DNA of 45,546 bases from Candidatus Omnitrophota bacterium (GTDB lineage: Bacteria; Hinthialibacterota; Hinthialibacteria; OLB16): NCBI GenBank assembly GCA_020632575.1, contig JACKFH010000033.1, forward strand, positions 1 through 45,546. The letters run 5' to 3'. Both the position numbers and the translations under genes were made by a program. The stretch's first letter is position 1. Every line of letters starts with the position of its first letter. The notes beneath the pieces are model-generated. The model ran no database searches. It was not told the origin of the DNA and saw nothing but the letters and a program-made list of their open reading frames with translations. This document shows positions 38,698 through 45,546 of this stretch, one piece after another.

Positions 38698-39099
38698 ATG
38701 CGTCTCGTATGGATCATCGTCATTTTGGTGGCCATCGGTTGGTTCTTGAGTTGGGGCGATAGCACCCTCAAGGAACGAACTCAAGCCGCGCGCGAAAAGC
38801 CACGCAGCGAACAATACATCGCTGGCACTCTCGATCGCGGCAAAGCGGGCGCCGCGGCCATCGACCTCAACAGTTACAAACAAGCCATAATCATGTACAA
38901 GGTCAATAAGGGAATCCGACCCCAGTCGCTGAAAGAAGTGGTGGACGCGGGTTACCTTCCGGGGGGAATGGAACGCGATCCCTTCGGACAACTCTATGAG
39001 TTGACCTACGAGAACGACCGCGCGCGGATCACCTCGCCAGGCGCCGACCGAGTTCGGGGAACCGCGGACGATAAGGTGGAGGAGTTTCCGATCGATTAA
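38698..39099 (+). CDS. Membrane-anchored protein with pseudopilin (GspG-like) C-terminal domain
   Basis: The 133-residue protein starts at ATG 38698, 9 bases after GAGGAG (38683-38688); an ATG at 38689 abuts that site and is less likely. Residues 2-18 form one membrane helix. The soluble part has the major-pseudopilin pattern: a helix (AIDLNSYKQAIIMYKVNKGIRPQSLKEVVDAGYL), then DPFGQLYELTYENDRARITSPGADRVRGTADD, close to the GspG calcium loop. A prepilin-peptidase site (G followed by F-T-L-x-E) is missing, so it is probably not processed as a pilin. It could be an anchored relative of type II secretion pseudopilins. No other secretion genes are near. Confidence 0.75.
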   Translation: MRLVWIIVILVAIGWFLSWGDSTLKERTQAAREKPRSEQYIAGTLDRGKAGAAAIDLNSYKQAIIMYKVNKGIRPQSLKEVVDAGYLPGGMERDPFGQLYELTYENDRARITSPGADRVRGTADDKVEEFPID

Positions 39100-39218
39100 T
39101 GGGAGGGCCATTCTTTCGCCCTTCCGCTTGCACGTATGTTGGACAGGAGGTTTTCCTCAAAACCATAACTGGGGATCGGCGGTTATCGCCATAACGAGGG
39201 AGTGGAGGTAGGCCAACC

Positions 39219-39914
39219 ATGGATTCCATTCAAACAACACCTGACAAGGCCAAGCGGCAAGTCGCTCTGCTCGGGAAAATGCTTCTGTATAGCATCAATC
39301 ATCTCACCGACGAGGAACGTCAGATTTACGATTCCCTCGTGGAGGAATTGGCCTCGGTCGCGAAAACGCCGAAAGAGTTTCGCTCCACCCAGAAATCCGC
39401 GATCCCGACACAGGGAGCATCCTCCTCGTACGCCTACCAAAGCGCTGGAAACAATCGGTCCATACCAGGCGCCGTTCCGCCGCCGGTGCAAACCGCCCCC
39501 AAGGATTATTCGACCGCTCCTCAGAACAAGAAACTCCAAGGCTCAAAACCGGAGCGGGTGGTTCAGTGGTTTGTCGAGTGTTGGGACAAACAAGATTTCA
39601 AGCAGGAATATTTCTGCCTCTCCGACAACTTCAAACAAGGAAAAAGATCTCAACAGAGCTTGGAGGAGTATGTCAACGATCGGTATAAGCGGTTCGCCAA
39701 CCGTCACCTCACAGGACCGATCAGCAAACAGGTGGTCGATGTTTCGGCGCCTGTGACCGATGGGGATCTCGCCTCGGTCCAAGTCGCCGAACGTCACTCC
39801 GGCAAGGATGAAGACATCATCCTTTATCGAACGTACCAGCTGATTTTCGAGAAAACCGCTTGGCGAATTCTGGACTTCAAGACGAACCAAAAGCGGGTCC
39901 GACGCAGGGTTTGA
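39219..39914 (+). CDS. Hypothetical protein, possible NTF2-like C-terminal domain
   Basis: The 231-residue protein starts at ATG 39219, with GGAGG 10 bases upstream. The first ~50 residues are helical and polar (AKRQVALLGKMLLYSINHLTDEERQIYDSLVEEL); then comes a low-complexity Ser/Pro/Ala-rich linker to about 110. The C-terminal ~120 residues begin ERVVQWFVECWDKQDFKQEYFCLS and end in strands (LASVQVAERHSG, ILYRTYQLIFEKTAWRILDFK), a pattern like NTF2-type alpha/beta cones. No signal peptide and no catalytic residues are obvious. I do not recognise the family. It precedes the Cof-type phosphatase gene by 35 bases. Confidence 0.75.
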   Translation: MDSIQTTPDKAKRQVALLGKMLLYSINHLTDEERQIYDSLVEELASVAKTPKEFRSTQKSAIPTQGASSSYAYQSAGNNRSIPGAVPPPVQTAPKDYSTAPQNKKLQGSKPERVVQWFVECWDKQDFKQEYFCLSDNFKQGKRSQQSLEEYVNDRYKRFANRHLTGPISKQVVDVSAPVTDGDLASVQVAERHSGKDEDIILYRTYQLIFEKTAWRILDFKTNQKRVRRRV

Positions 39915-39949
39915 CTCCAATCCCGCTTTGACCTATACCTTCCCGCCTG

Positions 39950-40825
39950 ATGACCGAAATTGCATTGGTTGCTTTTGACCTCGACGGCACCCTTTTGGAC
40001 TCCCGGAAGAAAATCCGTTCCGAAGTGAAGATCGCGCTGAACGAACTTCAGAGGACCGGGGTCATGCTCACTCTGATCACGGGCCGTTCGTTCGCCGCAA
40101 CGCTCCCCTTCATCGAGGAACTCGACATCATGACTCCGGTTGGTGTCGTCCATGGCTCCTTCGTGCGAGATAAACAAGGTCTCGAGATCGCCAAACGTGT
40201 CATCCCCAAACCTGGAGTTCGAGACGCGCTGGACATCGCGGAGAAGTCGGGGTGCATCCCGTTCATTGTCGGGAGCGATCATGATGGCGAACTGATCATT
40301 TGCGAGGAGCACAAGGGGCACCCGGTGGTGGAGACGGTGCTTCACGCGGAGAGCGATCAGGTTCTTTTTGACGAAATTCGATTCATCAAATGCGAGGACA
40401 TCGATCTCGCCTCGTTCGGAGTCTACCTTGTTGGGATGAAAGATTCGGTGACCGAGGCGCTCACGCTGTGCGACTCGCTCCCGGTTCAACTCTTCAAATC
40501 TGGACTCTACCCCATCCATGCCACCGGCGTGTCGGAGGAGTTCGAGAATCAATCGGCGGTTGCGATGCTTTCTCCGGTCGGCGCCGACAAAGCCTTCGCG
40601 CTTCGAGAAATCGCGGATTGTTTGGGAGTCGGAATGGAGACGGTGGCCGCGTTCGGGGACTGGCACAACGATATCCCCATGCTCGAGGCGGCCGGAACGG
40701 CGATCCTCATGGGAAACGCTCCGAAGGGATTGTATCAAAAAATCAATCACCCCAACTTGCTACGCACCGGCCCCAACGATGGAAGCGGGATTATCGAAGC
40801 GCTGAGGAAACTCGGCGTCTACTGA
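39950..40825 (+). CDS. Cof-type HAD phosphatase
   Basis: The 291-residue protein is a HAD-superfamily IIB (Cof) hydrolase: motif I VAFDLDGTLLDS (Asp10 nucleophile, Asp12), motif II TLITGRS, a Lys near SPVGADKAFAL, and motif IV AAFGDWHNDIPMLEAAG, with the complete Asp pair. A C2B-type cap lies between motifs II and III. It dephosphorylates a small sugar phosphate or cofactor-like substrate that cannot be specified. Its last 7 bases overlap the end of the convergent GT-B gene. The N-terminus is at ATG 39950; no strong ribosome site is visible. Confidence 0.92.
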   Translation: MTEIALVAFDLDGTLLDSRKKIRSEVKIALNELQRTGVMLTLITGRSFAATLPFIEELDIMTPVGVVHGSFVRDKQGLEIAKRVIPKPGVRDALDIAEKSGCIPFIVGSDHDGELIICEEHKGHPVVETVLHAESDQVLFDEIRFIKCEDIDLASFGVYLVGMKDSVTEALTLCDSLPVQLFKSGLYPIHATGVSEEFENQSAVAMLSPVGADKAFALREIADCLGVGMETVAAFGDWHNDIPMLEAAGTAILMGNAPKGLYQKINHPNLLRTGPNDGSGIIEALRKLGVY

Positions 40826-41916
40826 ATCCGCTCCAAGATAAATTCGGCGCCATTGGCAGGGCCCTCCCAGACCTTTCGTTCGACGGACAAGATTTCATTT
40901 AGTTCCTTCTCGAAATCCAATCTTTCCATTCGATCCGAAGGCAGGAATTGAACCTGAGGGTATTTATCGAGGACCTCCTTTACAACATCGAACTCGCGAA
41001 AATCATCACGCGTGTCGAGCAATAGCGGAGTGCCCAAGGCCATGGTTTCCGAAAGGATTCCGTATCCGGGTTTCGTAATCACAGCATCGACCACCCCCAC
41101 GAGATCCGGATGGTAAAGTTCCGGGTGGACATAATGCCAAAGGTTCTCGATCTCCCTGTCTCGTTCGAGAAACTGTTCCGCCGATCTCATCCTTCTTTCG
41201 GACGAGGACAAGGTTCTTACGAACTGAATCGGTGAGAATTTTTCGAGGACACGCAGATCGCGATCCGGACGATCCAGACCGCCGAAGGTAATCAAAACGT
41301 ACGGAAGATCGGTTCCCATTCCAAATTCCCGACGTGTCCGCTCACGGGGTTTTCGAGGCAGGCGTGTCAGGAGAGGGGTTTCGATCGAGGGCCCCGGGTA
41401 GACCTCGGGGACCGAGAAGGGGAGACGGAAATTGGCGGTGGCCCGCCCCATCATCTCTTCGAGAAAACGAATAGCCTGAGATTGGGGGCCATCGGTGAAG
41501 AATGGCTCCATGATCCAGTGCCAGGTGAAATTGCTGATTCCATAACATGGGACGCCGCAACGATGCGCGCTCTCAATCGCGAGGGGCGAGATATCGGAGA
41601 GAACCAGATCGATCTTTTGGTCCCGCAGCCAATCCATTTCGTTTTCGATCAACTGCTCGGAACGATTCAGTTTTTCCAAAAGGAACTCTCCGGTCGCATC
41701 GATGTCGATTCGGTACCCTTCGGATTGGATGGGGTGAACATCCAGTTCCGACGGCTGGAATTCGAAATCGATTAGGAGTTCTTCCTGGAACAACCAACGG
41801 GGTCCGTTGGTTTTGATCACAAGATCCCAATCCTTCGGGAAATGGGAGGCGAGACAAATCGATCGAGTGGAATGCCCAAAACCATGGGAGTCGATGTAAT
41901 AGGCGACGCGTGTCAT
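40819..41916 (-). CDS. GT-B fold protein resembling the N-terminal part of plant L-arabinokinase
   Basis: The 365-residue protein starts RVAYYIDSHGFGHSTRSICLASHF, a GT-B glycosyltransferase opening with the HGFGHxTR motif. Later segments are IDLVLSDISPLAIESAHRCGVPCYGISNFTWHWI, YVLITFGGLDRP, and DAVITKPGYGILSETMALGTPLLLDTRDDFREFDVV. This order closely follows the N-terminal, non-kinase half of plant arabinokinase ARA1 as I recall it, and also MurG/UDP-glucuronosyltransferase-like proteins. It lacks the GHMP kinase half. It probably binds a nucleotide sugar; the acceptor is unknown. Convergent with the Cof-type phosphatase; upstream of it is homoserine dehydrogenase. Confidence 0.8.
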   Translation of the reverse strand: MTRVAYYIDSHGFGHSTRSICLASHFPKDWDLVIKTNGPRWLFQEELLIDFEFQPSELDVHPIQSEGYRIDIDATGEFLLEKLNRSEQLIENEMDWLRDQKIDLVLSDISPLAIESAHRCGVPCYGISNFTWHWIMEPFFTDGPQSQAIRFLEEMMGRATANFRLPFSVPEVYPGPSIETPLLTRLPRKPRERTRREFGMGTDLPYVLITFGGLDRPDRDLRVLEKFSPIQFVRTLSSSERRMRSAEQFLERDREIENLWHYVHPELYHPDLVGVVDAVITKPGYGILSETMALGTPLLLDTRDDFREFDVVKEVLDKYPQVQFLPSDRMERLDFEKELNEILSVERKVWEGPANGAEFILERIQ

Positions 41917-41961
41917 GGTGGTTGAGTGGGACGCCGGCCGCGGAAAGAGCGGGGACTGGCG

Positions 41962-43266
41962 CTACCCTTCCAGTTCCTCGATACGCAGGAGGAAAGGCTC
42001 CTCGACCACGCCCTCCAGTTTATGGACCACATCGAGCGCGGCGACCATTGAACTCTCGGTCGCGCGGTGAGTGGTCATCACGACCGGAAGAGCCTGATGC
42101 TCCGCATGAGGATCCTCCTGAATGAAGGAGGCGATGCTGACCCGCTGCTCTCCCAGCGCCGCGGCGACTTGCGCCAATACGCCCGGTTCATCTTTGAGCA
42201 TCAGTTTGAGGTAGTAAGCGCAGATGGATTCGCCCATCGGTCGGACCACAAGGTCCTGATGGTCGAAGGTGTAATAGTTATCCCGTTCCTTGCCTCGCGC
42301 TTTTTGCCTCGCGGCCTCCATGATATCCGCGACCACGGCGGCTCCGGTCGCGGAGCCACCGGCCCCTTGACCATAGAACATGGCGGGACCAAGCGGGTCT
42401 CCTTCAACGAAGATGGCGTTGAAGACACCCGAGACCGCCGCAATTTGAGAATCGAGAGGGACAAGCGCCGGATGAACCCGAACCTCGAGTCCGGTTTCAT
42501 GACGTTTGGCAACGGCCAGGAGTTTGATCCGATAACCCAACTCCTGCGCCATCTTTAGGTCGAAACTCGTCAGTCGGGTGATCCCCTCCCTGTAAACATC
42601 CTCGAAGGATACCCGCGTTCCAAAAGCGAGTTCGGAGAGGAGGACGATCTTGTGAGCGGTGTCGTGACCCTCGATGTCGAAGGTCGGGTCGGCCTCGGCG
42701 TAACCGCGCGCCTGGGCCTCAACCAATGCGGTTTGGAAATCGAGATGAGCCTCTTCCATCCGGGTCAGAATATAGTTGGCGGTGCCATTGAGGATGCCAT
42801 AGATGCTCTCAACTTCGGTGGAACAGATACCGTTGCGGAGGGCTTGGATGATCGGGATGCCCCCGCCGACAGCCGCCTCGAAGAGAAGGAGTCTTCCCTT
42901 CTCTTCCGCCAGTTCGAAGAGTTCCTGCCCGCGATAGGCGAGGAGCGCCTTGTTCGCGGTGACCACATCCTTTCCCGCCTCGAGGATTTTCACGATCAGG
43001 TTGTAGGCGAAATCGGTTCCCCCCACTAACTCGACCACGACATCGATCTCGGGATCGTTCAGGATGTCATCGATGTTCTGGGTCAACCGAATGCCGGTCG
43101 TGTCCACCGAACGCGGAGTGGTGATGTCGAGGTCCGCGATGGTCTTCATCACCACGGGGATGCCCGAGCGAGCGTCGATCTGCTCCGAGTTTTTCAATAG
43201 ACACGAGACCATCCCAGTCCCGACCACTCCGAACCCCACTAAACCCACGCCAACTTTTTCGGCCAT
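41962..43266 (-). CDS. hom: Homoserine dehydrogenase with ACT domain
   Basis: The 434-residue enzyme reduces aspartate semialdehyde to homoserine on the route to threonine and methionine. Evidence: the NAD(P)-binding GLVGFGVVGTGM, the nucleotide-binding site VTANKALLA, the catalytic region EAAVGGGIPIIQALRNG and GILNGTANYIL, and the signature GYAEADPTFDIEGHDTAHK (catalytic Asp/Lys). A C-terminal ACT domain (about 350-425, YYLKLMLKDEPGVLAQVAAAL) should allow threonine feedback. This is the normal length and order for the monofunctional bacterial form. The start is ATG 43266, with GGGAGA about 12 bases upstream. It follows the PfkB kinase gene by 23 bases, so the two may be co-transcribed. Confidence 0.97.
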   Translation of the reverse strand: MAEKVGVGLVGFGVVGTGMVSCLLKNSEQIDARSGIPVVMKTIADLDITTPRSVDTTGIRLTQNIDDILNDPEIDVVVELVGGTDFAYNLIVKILEAGKDVVTANKALLAYRGQELFELAEEKGRLLLFEAAVGGGIPIIQALRNGICSTEVESIYGILNGTANYILTRMEEAHLDFQTALVEAQARGYAEADPTFDIEGHDTAHKIVLLSELAFGTRVSFEDVYREGITRLTSFDLKMAQELGYRIKLLAVAKRHETGLEVRVHPALVPLDSQIAAVSGVFNAIFVEGDPLGPAMFYGQGAGGSATGAAVVADIMEAARQKARGKERDNYYTFDHQDLVVRPMGESICAYYLKLMLKDEPGVLAQVAAALGEQRVSIASFIQEDPHAEHQALPVVMTTHRATESSMVAALDVVHKLEGVVEEPFLLRIEELEG

Positions 43267-43289
43267 CGACGAATGAATCTCCCGCTGAA

Positions 43290-44201
43290 CTAAAGAACAA
43301 TTTCCGGAACTTCGGTCAAGCCTCGGAGAACCTCGAGGCGTTTGTTGATTCCATCGGAGTTGGCCATGTTCAGGCTTTGGACTCCGAAGGATTCAACGGT
43401 GAAAGAGGCCAAGCAACTGCCGACATGAATTCCCTCTTTGAGGGTCTCCGGATCGGCGGAATCCTTTTTCGCGACCCACCCAATGAGGCCGCCGAGGAAG
43501 GTGTCGCCGGCTCCCGTGGTGTCGAACACCTTGTGAAGGGGAAAGGCCGGACTGTAAAAGAGGTCCTCGCCCATGTGGAGCGAGGCGCCGTGCTCGCCCC
43601 TTTTCACAATCACCGCGGAGGGACCCTTTTCGAGTAGGACCGCGGCGGCGGAGGTCAGGCTGATTTCGCCGGTGAGATCGCGGGCTTCCTCGTCATTGAC
43701 CACGATGGCGTCGACGCGCGAGATCAGCCGGTCGAGGCTGTCTCTGGCGATATCGATCCAGAGTTTCATCGTGTCGGCGACCACCCATTTCGGTTTCTCC
43801 ACCTGATCCAGAATACTGTGCTGGAGGTCGGGGTGGATATTGCCGAGTGCGATGTACTCCGCCTTCTTCTTCGAATCCGGAATGACCGGATTAAAGGTTT
43901 CGAAAACACCGAGTTCGGTGCTCAATGTGTCGCGATGAATCATGTCGGAGTGATACCGTCCGGACCAGCGGAAGGTCGACCCCCCCGCGACTTCGAGTCC
44001 CTCGGTGTCGACTCCCCAGTCCACGAACAACTGGCTATATCGGTCGGGGAAATCCGTTCCCACAATACCGATCAAGGCCGTGTCAGCCAGTTTCGCGGTC
44101 GCGCCACAGATATAGGTCGCGCTCCCGCCGAGAACATCCTCGCTTTTCTCGTGAGGGGTCTCGATGGTGTCGAGCGCGATGGAACCAACAGTTAGAATCA
44201 T
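43290..44201 (-). CDS. PfkB-family carbohydrate kinase
   Basis: The 303-residue protein is a ribokinase-fold kinase: VGSIALDTIETPHEKSEDVLGGSATYICGA near the N-terminus (the GG substrate loop), VVNDEEARDLTG, VIVKRGEHGASL and the anion-hole/catalytic motif FDTTGAGDTFLGGLIGW with the general base Asp. It phosphorylates a sugar or nucleoside-like compound. Its start (ATG 44201) shares one base with the stop of the lipoyl-domain gene (TAATG), an arrangement that implies translational coupling. Why a lipoyl carrier and a sugar kinase should be made together is unclear. Confidence 0.93.
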   Translation of the reverse strand: MILTVGSIALDTIETPHEKSEDVLGGSATYICGATAKLADTALIGIVGTDFPDRYSQLFVDWGVDTEGLEVAGGSTFRWSGRYHSDMIHRDTLSTELGVFETFNPVIPDSKKKAEYIALGNIHPDLQHSILDQVEKPKWVVADTMKLWIDIARDSLDRLISRVDAIVVNDEEARDLTGEISLTSAAAVLLEKGPSAVIVKRGEHGASLHMGEDLFYSPAFPLHKVFDTTGAGDTFLGGLIGWVAKKDSADPETLKEGIHVGSCLASFTVESFGVQSLNMANSDGINKRLEVLRGLTEVPEIVL

Positions 44202-44443
44202 TAAGAGGCTTCGATCTCGCAGATGACGTCGCCGACCTTAACGACATCGTTTTCTTGAACGCTAATCTTGCTGACTTTCCCGCCCACGGGGGCCGGGACG
44301 TTGAAATTCGCTTTGTCCGTGAGCATCTCGACCAGATCGTCGCCCTCGGCAACCTCATCGCCTTCGCTGACGATCCAAAACGAAACGGTCGCTTCCTCGC
44401 CAGCCTCGGCGCCCAACTCCGGAAGTTTGACTTCAGTAGCCAT
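44201..44443 (-). CDS. Free-standing lipoyl (biotinyl/lipoyl) attachment domain
   Basis: The 80-residue protein starts at ATG 44443 (AAGGAG 10 bases upstream; a longer open frame exists but lacks such a site). It is a single lipoyl domain of the type found at the N-terminus of 2-oxoacid dehydrogenase E2 subunits: VKLPELGAEAGEEATVSFWIVSEGDEV, then VEMLTDKANFNVPAPVGGKV with Lys44 in the DKA turn as the probable lipoylation site, and a second half repeat ending GDVICEIEAS. DKA favours lipoate over biotin (MKM). No E1, E2, E3, GcvH partner or lipoyl synthase is in the window. It is the complete protein, not a truncation. Confidence 0.9.
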   Translation of the reverse strand: MATEVKLPELGAEAGEEATVSFWIVSEGDEVAEGDDLVEMLTDKANFNVPAPVGGKVSKISVQENDVVKVGDVICEIEAS

Positions 44444-44568
44444 TATTTCTTCTCTCCTTAAAAAAGAGTCATATTTTAACTTCACGTCAAATAAGACGCG
44501 TGAGTCTAAGGGAGAGATTGGATTCCGTCAACGAATGTGAAGCCTTCAAACAGTGGAGCCTTTAGAAT

Positions 44569-45546
44569 TCACAGATCCGGGGTCAAATGCCCCAAATCGC
44601 TTGAACCCATCTCAACCTTGCCCTCCGGGAAGTACTCGCGCCATCGTCTCTCTACGAGCTTAGCGATGTCCGGGTCGCAAAATACTTCCTTCGGGTACCA
44701 GGGTTTCATGCGAGCGTCGAGCACCACGGGGGCCTCGTAGCAGATGTGATTGCGGTGAACCCAAGACTTTGAGGGGTGCAGATCTGCGGCCGGTTCGAAA
44801 CGGGTGAAGGCGGTCCATAGGAAGTTGATCGAACTCGCGGCGGCTTGTTTCGGACGGTCACAGAGAACAACCAACTGCCATCCGGCGAGGCGTTCGTCCT
44901 TGACGAGTTCGGAGGCGAAGTCCGAGTTGGATTCATAGGTCGGTCCGCCGACAACCAGACATCCGGGAGAGAAGACATGAACCTCACTCACCCCTTTGGG
45001 CGGTTCTCCCTCCCAGGAATGAGGGAGATCGCGCACCGCCTCGCCCAGCCCCATCAGGACCCCCTTCGATCCTTTGTTGACCTCGGGTCCGGCGTAGTCG
45101 AGGGTGTCCATCGAGAGGTTCGAGAAGACGAAAAGGTCGGTCTCCCAGTGGCATCGGGCAAGGATGTGGGTCAGAACGGATTTGAAATCTTTCAGGTCCT
45201 GTTTCTTGTCGGTGAGCAGGAGAAATTTTGAAAGGGAGAGTTGTCCCTCTCCAAGGATGCGGAAAGCGCTCATCATGGCTTCGCGACCATAGCGCTCCTT
45301 CACCACCGCAGCCGAAAGCGAATGAAAACCGGTCTCGCCATAGCTCCAGAGATCGACCACGGAGGGCATGACCATTGGGAACAGCGGACTCAGCATTTCC
45401 TGGAGATAGTCTCCTAGAAAAAAATCCTCCTGACGCGGTTTTCCGACCACGGTCGCGGGGCAAATCGCGTCTTTCCGCCGAAGGATTTTTTGGCAATGGA
45501 AGACCGGGTAATCATGGACCAAGGAGTAATAACCGTAGTGATCCCC
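44569..45546 (-). CDS. ubiD: UbiD-family decarboxylase, N-terminus beyond window edge
   Basis: The frame is open to the last base of the window (GDHYGYYS...), so the TTG at 45522 is internal and the gene continues to the right. The visible 325 residues are the middle and C-terminal parts of UbiD: YPVFHCQKILRRKDAICPATVVGKPRQED, LSPLFPMVMPSVVDLWSYGETGFHSLSAAVVKERYG, the dimerisation-domain segment FVFSNLSMDTLDYAGPEVNKGSKGVLMG, and KPWYPKEVFCDPDIAKLVERRW. UbiD enzymes use prenylated FMN to (de)carboxylate aromatic or unsaturated acids such as 4-hydroxy-3-polyprenylbenzoate; part of the active site lies outside the window. The role in ubiquinone or menaquinone-type synthesis is inferred from family only. 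No other quinone gene is present. Confidence 0.92.
   Translation of the reverse strand, partial: GDHYGYYSLVHDYPVFHCQKILRRKDAICPATVVGKPRQEDFFLGDYLQEMLSPLFPMVMPSVVDLWSYGETGFHSLSAAVVKERYGREAMMSAFRILGEGQLSLSKFLLLTDKKQDLKDFKSVLTHILARCHWETDLFVFSNLSMDTLDYAGPEVNKGSKGVLMGLGEAVRDLPHSWEGEPPKGVSEVHVFSPGCLVVGGPTYESNSDFASELVKDERLAGWQLVVLCDRPKQAAASSINFLWTAFTRFEPAADLHPSKSWVHRNHICYEAPVVLDARMKPWYPKEVFCDPDIAKLVERRWREYFPEGKVEMGSSDLGHLTPDL

Overview
The window (about 57% G+C by eye) reads as a gene-dense chromosomal segment of a Gram-negative, probably uncultured bacterium. Outer-membrane and lipoprotein signals, strong AGGAG-type ribosome binding sites, a giant TPR-GreA fusion, Thr-Pro-Thr linkers ahead of a dockerin-like domain, and several TPR proteins point towards a PVC/FCB-neighbouring candidate phylum (Sumerlaeota, Hydrogenedentota or Omnitrophota would fit). 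That placement is inference: there is no rRNA or tRNA in the window. No phage, integrase, transposase or CRISPR array was seen.

Layout. 1-6399: the end of a large TPR protein, a PL22-type oligogalacturonate lyase, divergent glpD, and a secreted beta-rich protein. 6414-14067 (minus strand): dprA, a secreted toroid-like protein, smg, pheA, a VOC protein and a membrane-anchored sulfatase-fold protein. 14340-20150 (plus strand): a J-like/TPR protein, a short GrpE-like protein and an Hsp70 paralogue, then a sugar-type binding lipoprotein and its permease. 20151-22106: a TPR gene bracketed by two repeat elements with the same ends. 22107-28783: a PHP-domain lipoprotein, an EEP-family hydrolase and a secreted P-domain array with a dockerin-like end. 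28930-33049 (minus strand): MazG-like, an extended ACP, FabG and TPR-GreA. 33274-37229: glycosyltransferase, SirB1-like protein, class II aldolase and ilvC. 37736-41916: degenerate trehalose-phosphatase-like protein, pseudopilin-like protein, hypothetical protein, Cof-type HAD phosphatase and an arabinokinase-N-like GT-B protein. 41962-45546 (minus strand): a UbiD decarboxylase (cut by the window edge), a free-standing lipoyl domain overlapping a PfkB kinase, and homoserine dehydrogenase.

The most promising possible system is 14340-18186, a co-directional J-like / GrpE-like / Hsp70 set. The J protein has SPE in place of HPD, the GrpE lacks most of its N-terminal coiled coil, and the Hsp70 has His where the nearly invariant linker Asp (DnaK D393) should be. 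This looks like a dedicated chaperone machine whose J-Hsp70 interface has changed on both sides. Directly after it, a textbook intrinsic terminator lies inside the signal-peptide codons of the next gene, which starts on the last base of the Hsp70 stop codon. This arrangement could let translation decide read-through.

Coding assignments rest on reading translated sequence against remembered family motifs. No database search was run.
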